Part shown: in pieces, positions 26,108-34,851 of the stretch | Layout of the letters: every line of letters begins with the position of its first letter | Numbering within the stretch: position 1 is the first letter of the stretch | Origin: Flagellimonas pacifica | Lineage (GTDB): Bacteria > Bacteroidota > Bacteroidia > Flavobacteriales > Flavobacteriaceae | Direction: 5' to 3' | Assembly (NCBI RefSeq): GCF_900215465.1 | Contig: NZ_OBEH01000006.1 | Span: forward strand, 62,001 to 126,000 | DNA: 64,000 nt | The notes under the pieces: model-generated | Told to the model about the DNA's origin: nothing | The model's input: only the letters and a program-made list of their open reading frames with translations | Database searches by the model: none | Made by a program: the position numbers and the translations under genes

Positions 26108-26315
26108 TTCTTAAATAATGAGATGAGCGATTTTGAAAACATATTTAGCTCATGGTTTTGATCTCCAAACAGCTCTTAAAATCAAATACACCTAAGTTGT
26201 ATGATAAAAGTAAACTCCTTTTGTAAAACACATAACGGCAATTGATGAATGACCGGTTTCAAATAACCAATGGTCATTTGCGGACAATAAGTTCTTTAAA
26301 ATGAAGATATAAGCT
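26108..26315. other. Intergenic region with inverted repeat
   Basis: About 208 bp without a gene. The inverted repeat AATGACC (26248-26254) / GGTCATT (26272-26278) could form a hairpin and might terminate the 2-hydroxyacid dehydrogenase transcript, but it lacks a following T run on the minus strand. Confidence 0.35.
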
Positions 26316-27296
26316 TTAAAGCACCTCAGGATTAACAATATATGGCACTTTTCCTTCCTTGTAAAAGTCAATGATGTTAGTGGCCCCCATTCTAGCCATC
26401 TCTTCTCTAGCATTAATAGTGGCCGAACCGATATGTGGGAGTACACATACATTTTCCATACTAAGAAGCGGGTTGTTGGGTTTCATAGGTTCTGGATTCG
26501 TCACATCTAAACCAGCTCCCCAAATATTCTTGCTTTTCAAAGCGTTGATTAAATCTTCTTCATTGTGGATAGCTCCCCTAGCTGTATTGATAAGCAAAGC
26601 TGTGGATTTCATCTTATCAAAAACGGTTTTATTAAAAATACCATGGGTTTCTGGAGTAAGGGCACAATGAACAGAAATCACATCACTTGTGGATATCAAC
26701 GTATCAAAATCTACCAGTTTGGCCCCTAACTCTTTTTCCGCCGTTGGGTTAGAACTTCTGTTGTGATATATGATTTCCATATCATAAGCTCCCTTGCATC
26801 GTTTGGCCATGGCCATGCCAATTCGTCCCAATCCCAGAATTCCAACAGTTTTACCTTTTAGCTCTAATCCTAAATGCCCAACAGGGTCAAAATATCCCCA
26901 TTCACCATTCTTTATTTTCTGGTTCATAAAGAACATTTTGCGTGCTGTGGCAATCATCAATCCAAAAGCAATATCTGCAGTGGCTTCATTCATGGCATTT
27001 GGAGCATATCCAATAGGAATTTCTAGTTTAGTAGCTTCTTCAATATCAATGTTGTCATAACCAACAGCAAATTGGGTAATGATATCTAAATGGGAACAAG
27101 AATTTAAAAAAGCTTTGTCAATCTTATCTGTTAGCGTGCAAAAAAGAGCGTCACAATCTTGTGCGGCTTTGGTCAGCTCTTCGTAAGCCATAGGATGTTC
27201 TTTATCCCATGATTTAACTTCAAAACCCGCTTTTTCTAAAAGTTGGGTTGCCAATTTTGGGAAAATTCGAGAGAGTAAAACTTTTTTTCGAGCCAT
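26316..27296 (-). CDS. D-2-hydroxyacid dehydrogenase, glyoxylate/hydroxypyruvate reductase type
   Basis: A 326-residue NAD(P)-dependent 2-hydroxyacid dehydrogenase. The Rossmann motif GLGRIG is at 155-160, followed by catalytic Arg in INTARGAIHNEED, Glu in TNPEPM and His in VLPHIGSATI. It probably reduces glyoxylate or hydroxypyruvate, or oxidises D-glycerate. A tight gap (29 bp) to the GT2 gene suggests it may share the transcript with 27326-29790. It is distinguished from SerA by the absence of an ACT domain. Confidence 0.87.
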   Translation of the reverse strand: MARKKVLLSRIFPKLATQLLEKAGFEVKSWDKEHPMAYEELTKAAQDCDALFCTLTDKIDKAFLNSCSHLDIITQFAVGYDNIDIEEATKLEIPIGYAPNAMNEATADIAFGLMIATARKMFFMNQKIKNGEWGYFDPVGHLGLELKGKTVGILGLGRIGMAMAKRCKGAYDMEIIYHNRSSNPTAEKELGAKLVDFDTLISTSDVISVHCALTPETHGIFNKTVFDKMKSTALLINTARGAIHNEEDLINALKSKNIWGAGLDVTNPEPMKPNNPLLSMENVCVLPHIGSATINAREEMARMGATNIIDFYKEGKVPYIVNPEVL

Positions 27297-27325
27297 AGGT
27301 TACTTTATTTTGAGCTTAATGATAT

Positions 27326-28171
27326 TTACTGAAGTTTTTGTGCAATCCCTTGCCATCTATATTTTCTGATAAAAGCGCCTTCTTTTGATGTTACAAAACG
27401 AGGGCATTGATTAATTGATGCCTTGAGATAACCAATGATAATTTGAATATAAAGTCTTGGACTTTTGGCTTGCCATGCCATTTTCAATGCGGCTATTTTG
27501 GTAAGGATTATGCCGTATCGCATTTTATAAAGAGCTTCACCCTTAGATTGATATTTTTTAGTACTATAACCGTGACCTGTGGGACGGAGGTGTTTAACCT
27601 GTAAAGATGTATCGGTTAAAGCTTCAAAATTGTGATATTTTGCAAGCAACACATCAACGGTATCCCAACCTACACCCGAAAGAAGGCCCCCAATTTTATC
27701 AAAACAGGCCTTGTGGTATAGTTTAATGGGGCCACGTATATGATTTTTATCCGCAATATGCTCATAAACCCAGTTCTCTCCTTTTTTGATATAAAGTAAT
27801 CCAGAACACATGCCCAGTTTCCAGTTAGATTGAAAATGGTTTAGAACGCTCTCAAAATAATTTGGCGGGAGAATGATGTCCGCATCAAATTTGCCTATCA
27901 AGTTATGGTCAGAAGCATATTTCAATCCAAAATTAAAGGTATCAACCACTTTTTTCCCAGGAACATGTTCGTCTATTGATTTTCGTTGAACCACTTTTAT
28001 CCAACCAAAATTTTTGGCGTAATCCGTGGCAATTTTAAAGGTGGCATCACTTGAGTTGTCATCTACTATGATAACTTCATTAGGAATATGGGTTTGGGAA
28101 ACGAAAGAATCCAGACATTCCTTTAGAAAATCCGCTTCGTTATGTGCAGGGATGATAATGCTAATTCGCAT
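27326..28171 (-). CDS. Glycosyltransferase family 2
   Basis: A 281-residue GT-A glycosyltransferase. The N-terminus IIIPAHNEADFL, DDNSSD at 37-42 and FDADIILPP (metal-binding DxD) are diagnostic, and the nucleotide-sugar domain extends to GVGWDTVDVLLA near residue 170. There is no membrane span, so it acts in the cytosol on an unknown acceptor. It is third in an operon after a KAS-III-like gene and a methyltransferase gene, hinting at modification of a lipid or surface molecule. Confidence 0.88.
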   Translation of the reverse strand: MRISIIIPAHNEADFLKECLDSFVSQTHIPNEVIIVDDNSSDATFKIATDYAKNFGWIKVVQRKSIDEHVPGKKVVDTFNFGLKYASDHNLIGKFDADIILPPNYFESVLNHFQSNWKLGMCSGLLYIKKGENWVYEHIADKNHIRGPIKLYHKACFDKIGGLLSGVGWDTVDVLLAKYHNFEALTDTSLQVKHLRPTGHGYSTKKYQSKGEALYKMRYGIILTKIAALKMAWQAKSPRLYIQIIIGYLKASINQCPRFVTSKEGAFIRKYRWQGIAQKLQ

Positions 28172-28209
28172 AGCTTAAAATTCCAAAAAACAAACCATAA
28201 ATCCCAAAG

Positions 28210-28731
28210 TTATTTGCGTTCCGCGTAAACGATATAATACCTATTGGTGAACAAGCGGAGCAAAGGTCTTATACCAATTTTTTTGGTAGGATTTGTCCAT
28301 TTGGCAGAATCTTTAATGGTCCAACCAGCTTTTTCCAAGAGCCAATCAAACTGCCAGTCCTCAAATTCGTGGTAATGACGGTCCCAAAGATCAGTTTTAC
28401 TTTTGTATGCCGATGAAAACCATAAACGCATTGGGATACTGGCCACCAATTTGTTTGCTTTTATTTCTTTCAACACATTAAAAGGGGCCACCAAATGTTC
28501 AAAAATTTCAAAAGCAGTTACTACTGTGTCGTTTGATTCTAAAATGGTTTCAAAATCTACATCTAAATCTTCACCTCCAGTATTTTTAACTTGATAACCA
28601 TTAGATTTCATAATTTCTGAAAAAGGATTCTCCACTCCCAAATCTAAAATGGATTCAGAAGTATTGATATGCTTTTGTAAAAATTCTAAGGTATGCTTGT
28701 ATCTTTTATTGGGAAAGTTGTTCTCGTACAT
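28210..28731 (-). CDS. Class I SAM-dependent methyltransferase-like protein
   Basis: 173 residues with a methyltransferase-like Rossmann core: SILDLGVENP as motif I, EDLDVDFE as motif II and TAFEIFEHLVAPFNVLKEI as the motif IV/helix region, similar to the UbiG/methyltransf_11 group. Motif I lacks the usual GxGxG, so catalytic activity is less certain. It directly abuts the start of the upstream KAS-III gene (ATG one base after its stop) and precedes the GT2 gene by 38 bp. Confidence 0.78.
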   Translation of the reverse strand: MYENNFPNKRYKHTLEFLQKHINTSESILDLGVENPFSEIMKSNGYQVKNTGGEDLDVDFETILESNDTVVTAFEIFEHLVAPFNVLKEIKANKLVASIPMRLWFSSAYKSKTDLWDRHYHEFEDWQFDWLLEKAGWTIKDSAKWTNPTKKIGIRPLLRLFTNRYYIVYAERK

Positions 28732-29790
28732 TTAATATCGGTATACAATGGCGTTGATGTTCATTCCTGCGCCAACACTTGCAAAGATAACAACATCTCC
28801 CTTTTTAATTTCGTGATCTTCCAATTCCCTTTTTCTGACCAAATCGAATAGTGTTGGAATGGTTGCGACGGAACTATTTCCTAGTTTATGAATACTCATG
28901 GGCATAATACCTTCTGGAACATCTTTACCGTATATCCTATAGAACCGTTTGATGATGGCTTCATCCATTTTTTCATTGGCTTGATGGATGAGTATTTTTT
29001 TTACGTCGCTTATGTCAACTCCGCTCTCATTTAAACAGGATGCCATTGCTTGGGGTACATTGGTACATGCAAACTCATATATTTTACGCCCATTCATTTT
29101 TATGTACCTTGTATTTGGACATCCGTCTGTTTTGTAGGTTTTATCAAAAAACAAATGATAAGCTTCTCCGTTTGCATGTGTAACGGAGGTATGACTCAAA
29201 ATCTCCCCTGAATTTGTATTTCCTTCAACGATTGCTGCACCTGCACCATCAGAATAGATCATACTATCCCGATCATGTTGGTCAATGACTCTTGAAAGGG
29301 TTTCTCCCCCAATTACCAAGCATTTTTTTGCTAATCCACTTTTAATAAAAGCATTGGCTTGGATAACTCCTTCTATCCATCCGGGGCATCCAAAAAGCAT
29401 ATCATAGGCTACACACTTTGGGTTTTTTATCTTCAACAAATGTTTAACCCTTGTTGCTAAGCTAGGTAGTGTGTCTCCTTGGATTTTACCATGCGCAACA
29501 TCACCAAAATTATGTGCAAAGATGATGTAATCCAGTTCTTCCTTGTCAATTTTAGCATCTTTTATGGCCTTTTCAGAGGCCAGATATCCAAGATCGGAGG
29601 TTTTTAGATTTGGTTCCGCGTATCTTCTTTCGGCAATCCCGGTAATGGATTTGAATTTTTCAATGATGACGGCATTGTCATAAGCAAAAGATGATCCATC
29701 CGTCTCTAGAAACTCATGTTCCAAAAAATCTTCGTTTTTAGTGATAATCGATGGAATGTAACTTCCGGTTCCAGTAATGCCAATTTTCAT
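28732..29790 (-). CDS. 3-oxoacyl-ACP synthase III family protein
   Basis: A 352-residue thiolase-fold enzyme of the FabH/KAS-III family. The catalytic triad is Cys135 (FGCPGWIEG), His269 (IHQANEKM) and Asn305 (LGNSS). It condenses an acyl-CoA starter with malonyl-ACP or catalyses a related acyl transfer or condensation. At 352 residues it is longer than FabH (about 320-330) and heads an operon with a methyltransferase and a GT2, so it may initiate a specialised lipid or polyketide rather than housekeeping fatty acids. Confidence 0.85.
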   Translation of the reverse strand: MKIGITGTGSYIPSIITKNEDFLEHEFLETDGSSFAYDNAVIIEKFKSITGIAERRYAEPNLKTSDLGYLASEKAIKDAKIDKEELDYIIFAHNFGDVAHGKIQGDTLPSLATRVKHLLKIKNPKCVAYDMLFGCPGWIEGVIQANAFIKSGLAKKCLVIGGETLSRVIDQHDRDSMIYSDGAGAAIVEGNTNSGEILSHTSVTHANGEAYHLFFDKTYKTDGCPNTRYIKMNGRKIYEFACTNVPQAMASCLNESGVDISDVKKILIHQANEKMDEAIIKRFYRIYGKDVPEGIMPMSIHKLGNSSVATIPTLFDLVRKRELEDHEIKKGDVVIFASVGAGMNINAIVYRY

Positions 29791-29893
29791 GTTGAGGTTT
29801 TGTCTAAGTAAGATAATTAACTATGGGTAAGATATTTTATACGAGTGATATAGTATATGATATTCAAGGTGTTTTCTTTGGGGTTTGATTACA

Positions 29894-29934
29894 AAAAAAG
29901 CCTTGGCTTGTGTTTTTGGCCAAGGCTTTTTGTC
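29894..29934 (-). terminator. Rho-independent terminator of gcvP
   Basis: A 12-bp stem AAAAAGCCTTGG / CCAAGGCTTTTT around a 13-nt loop. On the minus strand it ends in a run of T, starting about 20 bp after the gcvP stop; it can also act on plus-strand transcripts. Confidence 0.9.
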
Positions 29935-29952
29935 AGTAATCATGATGTTTTG

Positions 29953-32805
29953 CTATACTTCTGCATAAGCTTCAATAGGGGTGCATGTGCAAATTAAATT
30001 ACGATCCCCAAAAGCTTCATCTGTTCTTCTAATGGTTGGCCAAAACTTGTTTTCAGAAACATAGGGTAACGGAAAAGCTGCCTTTTGCCTACTGTAAGGA
30101 TACTCCCAAATATCATTTGTAATCATTTCCAAGGTATGGGGTGCATTTTTTAGCACGTTATTGGGATTTTCTGCATTGGCTTCATCAATTTCTTCACGAA
30201 TAGCTGACAATGCGTCGCAAAACTTATCCAGCTCTGCAAGGCTTTCACTTTCCGTTGGCTCAATCATAATGGTCCCTGCTACCGGGAAAGACACCGTGGG
30301 TGCATGAAATCCGTAGTCCATTAAACGTTTGGCAATGTCTGTTACCTCAACCCCATTTACTTTGAAAGGTCTACAATCAATGATCATTTCATGGGCAGCC
30401 CTTCCTTTTTCGCCAGAATACAGAACCTCAAATTTGCCTTTAAGCTTATCCTTGATGTAGTTTGCGTTCAAAATAGCTATTTTGGTAGAGTTGGTAAGGC
30501 CTTCAGTCCCTAACATTTTAATATACCCATAGGAAATTAGACAGACCAAAGCACTTCCCCATGGAGCTGCTGATATGGCTGTAATGGCTTTTTCCCCTCC
30601 CGTTTCAATAACTGGATTTGACGGAAGAAATGGTTTTAATTGCTCTGCAACACAAATAGGGCCCACTCCGGGCCCACCACCACCATGAGGAATGGCAAAT
30701 GTTTTATGCAAATTAAGGTGGCAAACATCGGCACCTATGGTTGCCGGGTTGGTCAATCCAACTTGGGCATTCATATTGGCACCATCCATGTAAACTTGTC
30801 CACCATGATCATGAACTAGCTGGGTTACTTTAACAATGGAGGATTCGAATACCCCATGTGTAGATGGATAGGTAACCATGAGCGCAGCCAAATTTTCAGC
30901 ATGCAACTTCACTTTTTCCTCTAAATCCGCTACGTCAATGTTTCCTTTTTCATCGGTTTTTGTAACTACAACTTTCATCCCCGCCATAACCGCAGAAGCT
31001 GGATTGGTACCATGTGCAGATGCAGGGATAATACAGATGTTTCGGTGGCCTTCCCCTCTTGATTCGTGATAAGCGCGAATTGTCATTAGACCGGCATATT
31101 CACCTTGGGCACCAGAATTGGGTTGTAAGGAAGTAGCCGCAAACCCAGTGATGACATTAAGCTGTGATTCCAGTTCTTTTAGCATTATCTGATAACCTTC
31201 TGCTTGATCAAGCGGCACAAAAGGGTGGATATTTCCCCAATTGGCCCAGCTCAACGGAAGCATTTCCGAAGCTGCATTCAGTTTCATAGTACAACTTCCC
31301 AATGAAATCATTGAATGGTTCAAGGCCAAATCCTTTCGTTCCAGTTTTTTGATGTAACGCATCAACTCGGTTTCGGAGTGGTAAGAATTGAATACGTCAT
31401 GTTCTAAAAATGGAGTTTGACGTTGAAGATTCATAGGAATTACTTCCTCTACATTTTGGGATAGGGAAATGTCTTTTTGGATATTTTGAGATTCAGCAAA
31501 ACAGGAAAGCAAAAGTTTAAGGTCATTATTCGTAAATGCTTCGTTTAATGCTATAGAGACTGTTTCCGAATCTATATAATTCAGGTTTATGGCTTTACTT
31601 TCCGCAACCTCTTTTAATTTTTCAACGTTCTTAGCACGAACTTTTATGGTGTCAAAAAACGAGGTGTTCAATTGCTCAAAACCAAAAGCCTTAAGGCTTT
31701 GTGCTAAAAGGTTGGTATGGTCATGAACTTTTTTAGCAATATACTTTAATCCATCTGGTCCATGGTAAACGGCATACATTCCTGCCATAACCGCCAATAA
31801 AACTTGTGCGGTACAAATATTGGATGTTGCCTTGTCCCTTTTTATATGTTGTTCCCTGGTTTGCAATGCCATTCGCAGTGCAGGGTTTCCATCGGTATCT
31901 TTGGTCACGCCTATAATTCTGCCGGGAATACTTCTTTTATACTCTTCTTTTGTGGCAAAAAATGCAGCATGGGGGCCGCCATAACCTAATGGAATACCAA
32001 AACGTTGTGTGGTTCCCACAACCACATCAACACCCCATTCTCCTGGAGCGGTAAGCAATACCAAGCTCAAAATATCAGCAGCAACTGCTACTTTAATATC
32101 ATTTGCTTTTGCTTTTTGCACAAAATCTGCATAATCATGTACCTGTCCATGTTTTCCAGGGTATTGCAATAGTGCTCCATAAAAATCATTGGAAAAGTCA
32201 AATTCCTCGTGGTTTCCAACTACCAATTCTACGCCAATGGGAATAGAACGGGTTTGAAGCAAACTTAGAGTTTGGGGAAGAATTTCTTCAGAAACAAAAA
32301 ACTTGAGGGTTTCAGCTTTCTTTTGCTGTCTGGAACGAACATCGAACAACATAGCCATGGCTTCTGCCGCAGCTGTACTCTCATCCAAAAGGGAAGCGTT
32401 GGCCAGTTCCATTCCTGTTAAATCCGAAACCATGGTTTGGAAGTTCAATAATGCTTCCAAACGACCTTGTGCTATTTCCGCTTGATATGGGGTATAGGCG
32501 GTATACCACCCTGGATTTTCCAGAATATTTCTTTTAATCACTGAAGGGGTTAAACTTTCATGGTACCCTAACCCAATATAGGTTTTGAAAACCTTGTTTT
32601 TTTCGGATAATTGTTGAACATGGGTAAGGAATTCATGTTCGCTAATACCTTTCGGCAATTGCAAAGGTTCTTTTAACCTAATATCATCAGGAATGGTTTC
32701 ATAGATTAATTGCTCCATGTTTTCGACTCCAACGATTTCGTACATGCGTTGGAAATCTCTTTCGGTAATACCAATATGCCGTGAGGCAAACACATCTGTA
32801 TTCAT
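29953..32805 (-). CDS. gcvP: Glycine dehydrogenase (P protein) of glycine cleavage system
   Basis: A 950-residue fused P-protein, the usual length. The PLP-binding Lys701 lies in HLNLHKTFAIPHGGGGPG, and glycine-rich motifs TTQRFGIPLGYGGPHAAFFA and SAHGTNPASA are present. It decarboxylates glycine and passes the aminomethyl group to the lipoyl H protein. The frame extends to 32880, but a -7 element (32826-32833) lies downstream of that point, so the ATG at 32805 (start MNTDVFASRHIG) is favoured. The gcvT and gcvH genes are not in the window, common in Flavobacteriia. Confidence 0.95.
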   Translation of the reverse strand: MNTDVFASRHIGITERDFQRMYEIVGVENMEQLIYETIPDDIRLKEPLQLPKGISEHEFLTHVQQLSEKNKVFKTYIGLGYHESLTPSVIKRNILENPGWYTAYTPYQAEIAQGRLEALLNFQTMVSDLTGMELANASLLDESTAAAEAMAMLFDVRSRQQKKAETLKFFVSEEILPQTLSLLQTRSIPIGVELVVGNHEEFDFSNDFYGALLQYPGKHGQVHDYADFVQKAKANDIKVAVAADILSLVLLTAPGEWGVDVVVGTTQRFGIPLGYGGPHAAFFATKEEYKRSIPGRIIGVTKDTDGNPALRMALQTREQHIKRDKATSNICTAQVLLAVMAGMYAVYHGPDGLKYIAKKVHDHTNLLAQSLKAFGFEQLNTSFFDTIKVRAKNVEKLKEVAESKAINLNYIDSETVSIALNEAFTNNDLKLLLSCFAESQNIQKDISLSQNVEEVIPMNLQRQTPFLEHDVFNSYHSETELMRYIKKLERKDLALNHSMISLGSCTMKLNAASEMLPLSWANWGNIHPFVPLDQAEGYQIMLKELESQLNVITGFAATSLQPNSGAQGEYAGLMTIRAYHESRGEGHRNICIIPASAHGTNPASAVMAGMKVVVTKTDEKGNIDVADLEEKVKLHAENLAALMVTYPSTHGVFESSIVKVTQLVHDHGGQVYMDGANMNAQVGLTNPATIGADVCHLNLHKTFAIPHGGGGPGVGPICVAEQLKPFLPSNPVIETGGEKAITAISAAPWGSALVCLISYGYIKMLGTEGLTNSTKIAILNANYIKDKLKGKFEVLYSGEKGRAAHEMIIDCRPFKVNGVEVTDIAKRLMDYGFHAPTVSFPVAGTIMIEPTESESLAELDKFCDALSAIREEIDEANAENPNNVLKNAPHTLEMITNDIWEYPYSRQKAAFPLPYVSENKFWPTIRRTDEAFGDRNLICTCTPIEAYAEV

Positions 32806-32825
32806 ATTTTGTCCAATAAAGTGCA

Positions 32826-32833
32826 CAAAATTA
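32826..32833 (-). promoter_or_regulatory. -7 element for gcvP
   Basis: TAATTTTG on the minus strand fits TANNTTTG, about 20 bp before the gcvP ATG at 32805; it invalidates the longer upstream frame. Confidence 0.45.
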
Positions 32834-32930
32834 GGGATTAATTCGATGAAAATGGGCAATTTTGAATTGTTGGGAACCAAAGTTGTTAACTACAAATTAA
32901 CCTTTTGGTTTAGGAAAGTGAATTCAGGGC

Positions 32931-33755
32931 ATGCGAACACTAAGGTTTATATTTAATTTTTATCTGAATGCCAGTATTCATGTGGCCTTGGCAGTAATAT
33001 CGTTGTTAGGTGTTACTTCTCTTGTGCTAGAGATTCCTTTAAATTTATCACTTTTTGGCTTTGTTTTTTTTGGCACCATTGTATGCTATAATTTTGTGAA
33101 ATATGGGGTTGAAGCAAAAAAATACCTTGTGGTAATGAATGCTTACCATAAGAATATACAGGCTTTAAGTTTCTTCTGTTTTGGGTTGGCCGTTTATTTT
33201 TTAATTCACTTAGACAGAAAAATATGGGTGGCCGTGCTTGGGTTGGGTTTGATTTCATGTCTATATGCTATTCCATTATTGCCTAAAACCAAGAATTTAA
33301 GAAGTTTAGGAGGATTTAAGATATATATAGTTGCATTGGTGTGGGTTGGCTTTACAGTTTTACTGCCTGTTCTCGATAATGAACTCGATATCAGTTGGGA
33401 TTTGAAAATACTATTCTTACAGCGGTTTATTTTGGTCGTTGCGTTGATTTTACCCTTTGAGATTAGGGATTTGCAATGGGACGACCCTGAAATAAAAACT
33501 CTTCCACAAATTTTTGGAATCTATAAGACTAGGATGTTAGGAGTTATATTGATGGTTGTATTTTTTCTTCTCACTTTTCTCAAAGATAATTTGATTGGGG
33601 TGGAAATCTCGATGCGACTTTTGGTCAGTGTTTTGTTGATTATTGTATTCCTGCAAAGAGATAGGGTGCCGCGGAAATATTTTGCTTCTTTTTGGGTAGA
33701 AGGAATTCCAATACTATGGTTTGGAATTTATTGGTCGTTAAAAAACTTGTATTAA
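32931..33755 (+). CDS. UbiA-like integral membrane protein
   Basis: 274 residues with seven to eight transmembrane segments. The C-terminal half has EIRDLQWDDPEIKTLPQIFGIYKTR, resembling the second Asp-rich motif of UbiA prenyltransferases (with following KTLPxLxG). The first Asp-rich motif appears replaced by YNFVKYGVE, which lacks the NDxxD pattern. It may be a divergent or inactive UbiA-family member. Divergent from gcvP; its stop overlaps that of the small zinc-finger gene by 4 bp. Confidence 0.72.
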   Translation: MRTLRFIFNFYLNASIHVALAVISLLGVTSLVLEIPLNLSLFGFVFFGTIVCYNFVKYGVEAKKYLVVMNAYHKNIQALSFFCFGLAVYFLIHLDRKIWVAVLGLGLISCLYAIPLLPKTKNLRSLGGFKIYIVALVWVGFTVLLPVLDNELDISWDLKILFLQRFILVVALILPFEIRDLQWDDPEIKTLPQIFGIYKTRMLGVILMVVFFLLTFLKDNLIGVEISMRLLVSVLLIIVFLQRDRVPRKYFASFWVEGIPILWFGIYWSLKNLY

Positions 33756-33982
33756 AGGTGTTTTTCCAAATCTTTTTTCATCGCCTCTTTGTCACTTTCA
33801 GAAAGTGTATTCAAACCAGCACGCTCACAAAGTGATGTTAACGCAGTGTTTTGTTTTGTGAATTTTGCACATGTCTTGCACATAAGAATATGCAACTTAA
33901 GCTTCATAATTTCCCAAAAGCCAGCTTCTTTGTATTGCGATTTGTTGCATATTGTCGAGGCCTCCTCGCATGAAATCTTCAT
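33752..33982 (-). CDS. Small zinc-finger protein, probable anti-sigma factor
   Basis: From the ATG at 33982 it encodes 76 residues with the H-x3-C-x2-C pattern LHILMCKTCAKF, which is typical of ZAS anti-sigma domains, preceded by SCEEASTIC. It begins 2 bp after the sigma factor stop (TAA-CT-ATG), as in sigma/anti-sigma pairs. It lacks a transmembrane segment, so it would be a soluble regulator. The function is inferred from the motif and coupling. Confidence 0.75.
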   Translation of the reverse strand: MKISCEEASTICNKSQYKEAGFWEIMKLKLHILMCKTCAKFTKQNTALTSLCERAGLNTLSESDKEAMKKDLEKHL

Positions 33983-33984
33983 AG

Positions 33985-34539
33985 TTAAAACCAATTTTGA
34001 TTTAAACACCCCATTAAGGCAGTTCTAGCCCTATGGATCATAACCCACAGGTTGGACGGATTAATTCCCAATTCATTACAAATATCCTCAGTGCTCATTC
34101 CTTGTATGGTTTTCATGTTGAAAACCAAGGATTGTTTTTTTGGTAATTTTGAGATGCATTCCTGTATGGCCAACCCCAATTCCTCATTTTCGATGGTGTT
34201 GTCGCCATCCTTACTAAATGGGTCTGCCACTTGTTCTTCCAGCCAATCTCCCTCAGAATCCGTATTGGCGCTATAGTTGATTCTAACTTCAGCTTTACCT
34301 TTTTTAGAGTTGATTTTGCGATAGTGGTCTATGACCTTTCGTTTTAAGATGGCAATAAGCCATGTGCGTTCCGCGGCATCCCCTTTATAGTTTTTTGCCG
34401 AATTAAGGCCTGCAAAAAAGGTTTCCTGTACTAAGTCCTTAGCAATTTCTGCATCACTTACGCGGGCCACTGCATAATTGAACAGGTAATCTGCATATTG
34501 GTCTACCCAAGTTTCAGGATGAAGTTCGTGTGCCGCCAT
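33985..34539 (-). CDS. ECF RNA polymerase sigma factor
   Basis: A 184-residue sigma-70 family protein from the ATG at 34539. Region 2 is visible in DYLFNYAVARVSDAEIAKDLVQETFFAGL and region 4 in ISKLPKKQSLVFNMKTIQGMSTEDICNELGINPSNLWVMIHRAR. An acidic linker with DWLEEQVADPFSKDGDN separates them. The longer frame starts at a TTG (34560) that lies in a -7 element, TACATTTG at 34558-34565. It is co-transcribed with the small zinc-finger protein that likely controls it. Confidence 0.9.
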   Translation of the reverse strand: MAAHELHPETWVDQYADYLFNYAVARVSDAEIAKDLVQETFFAGLNSAKNYKGDAAERTWLIAILKRKVIDHYRKINSKKGKAEVRINYSANTDSEGDWLEEQVADPFSKDGDNTIENEELGLAIQECISKLPKKQSLVFNMKTIQGMSTEDICNELGINPSNLWVMIHRARTALMGCLNQNWF

Positions 34540-34557
34540 ATTTTTTCCAAGAAGTAT

Positions 34558-34565
34558 CAAATGTA
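34558..34565 (-). promoter_or_regulatory. -7 element for the ECF sigma operon
   Basis: TACATTTG on the minus strand fits TANNTTTG and lies about 20 bp before the ATG at 34539. Confidence 0.4.
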
Positions 34566-34851
34566 ATGGATTTTGGTTAATGATTTCATGCTTTGTCCAT
34601 TACAAACGACTTTAAAAAGTATCACGAAAAGTTCATGAAAACATAATTTAGCTTAATCTTAAGATTTAGGAAACTATTGTAACCAAGCTCTAAAATTGAT
34701 ATCGTTATTTGTGAACAAGGCAAATCCAATGTCCCATGTTCTGAACTAGTTTTGAAAATGTCATCAATATATGATACTTTTAAACTGAAATAGGCTTGAG
34801 CCAAAACTACCATTTATCAAATTTACCCTAAACTTTCTTGTCATTCTTTGC

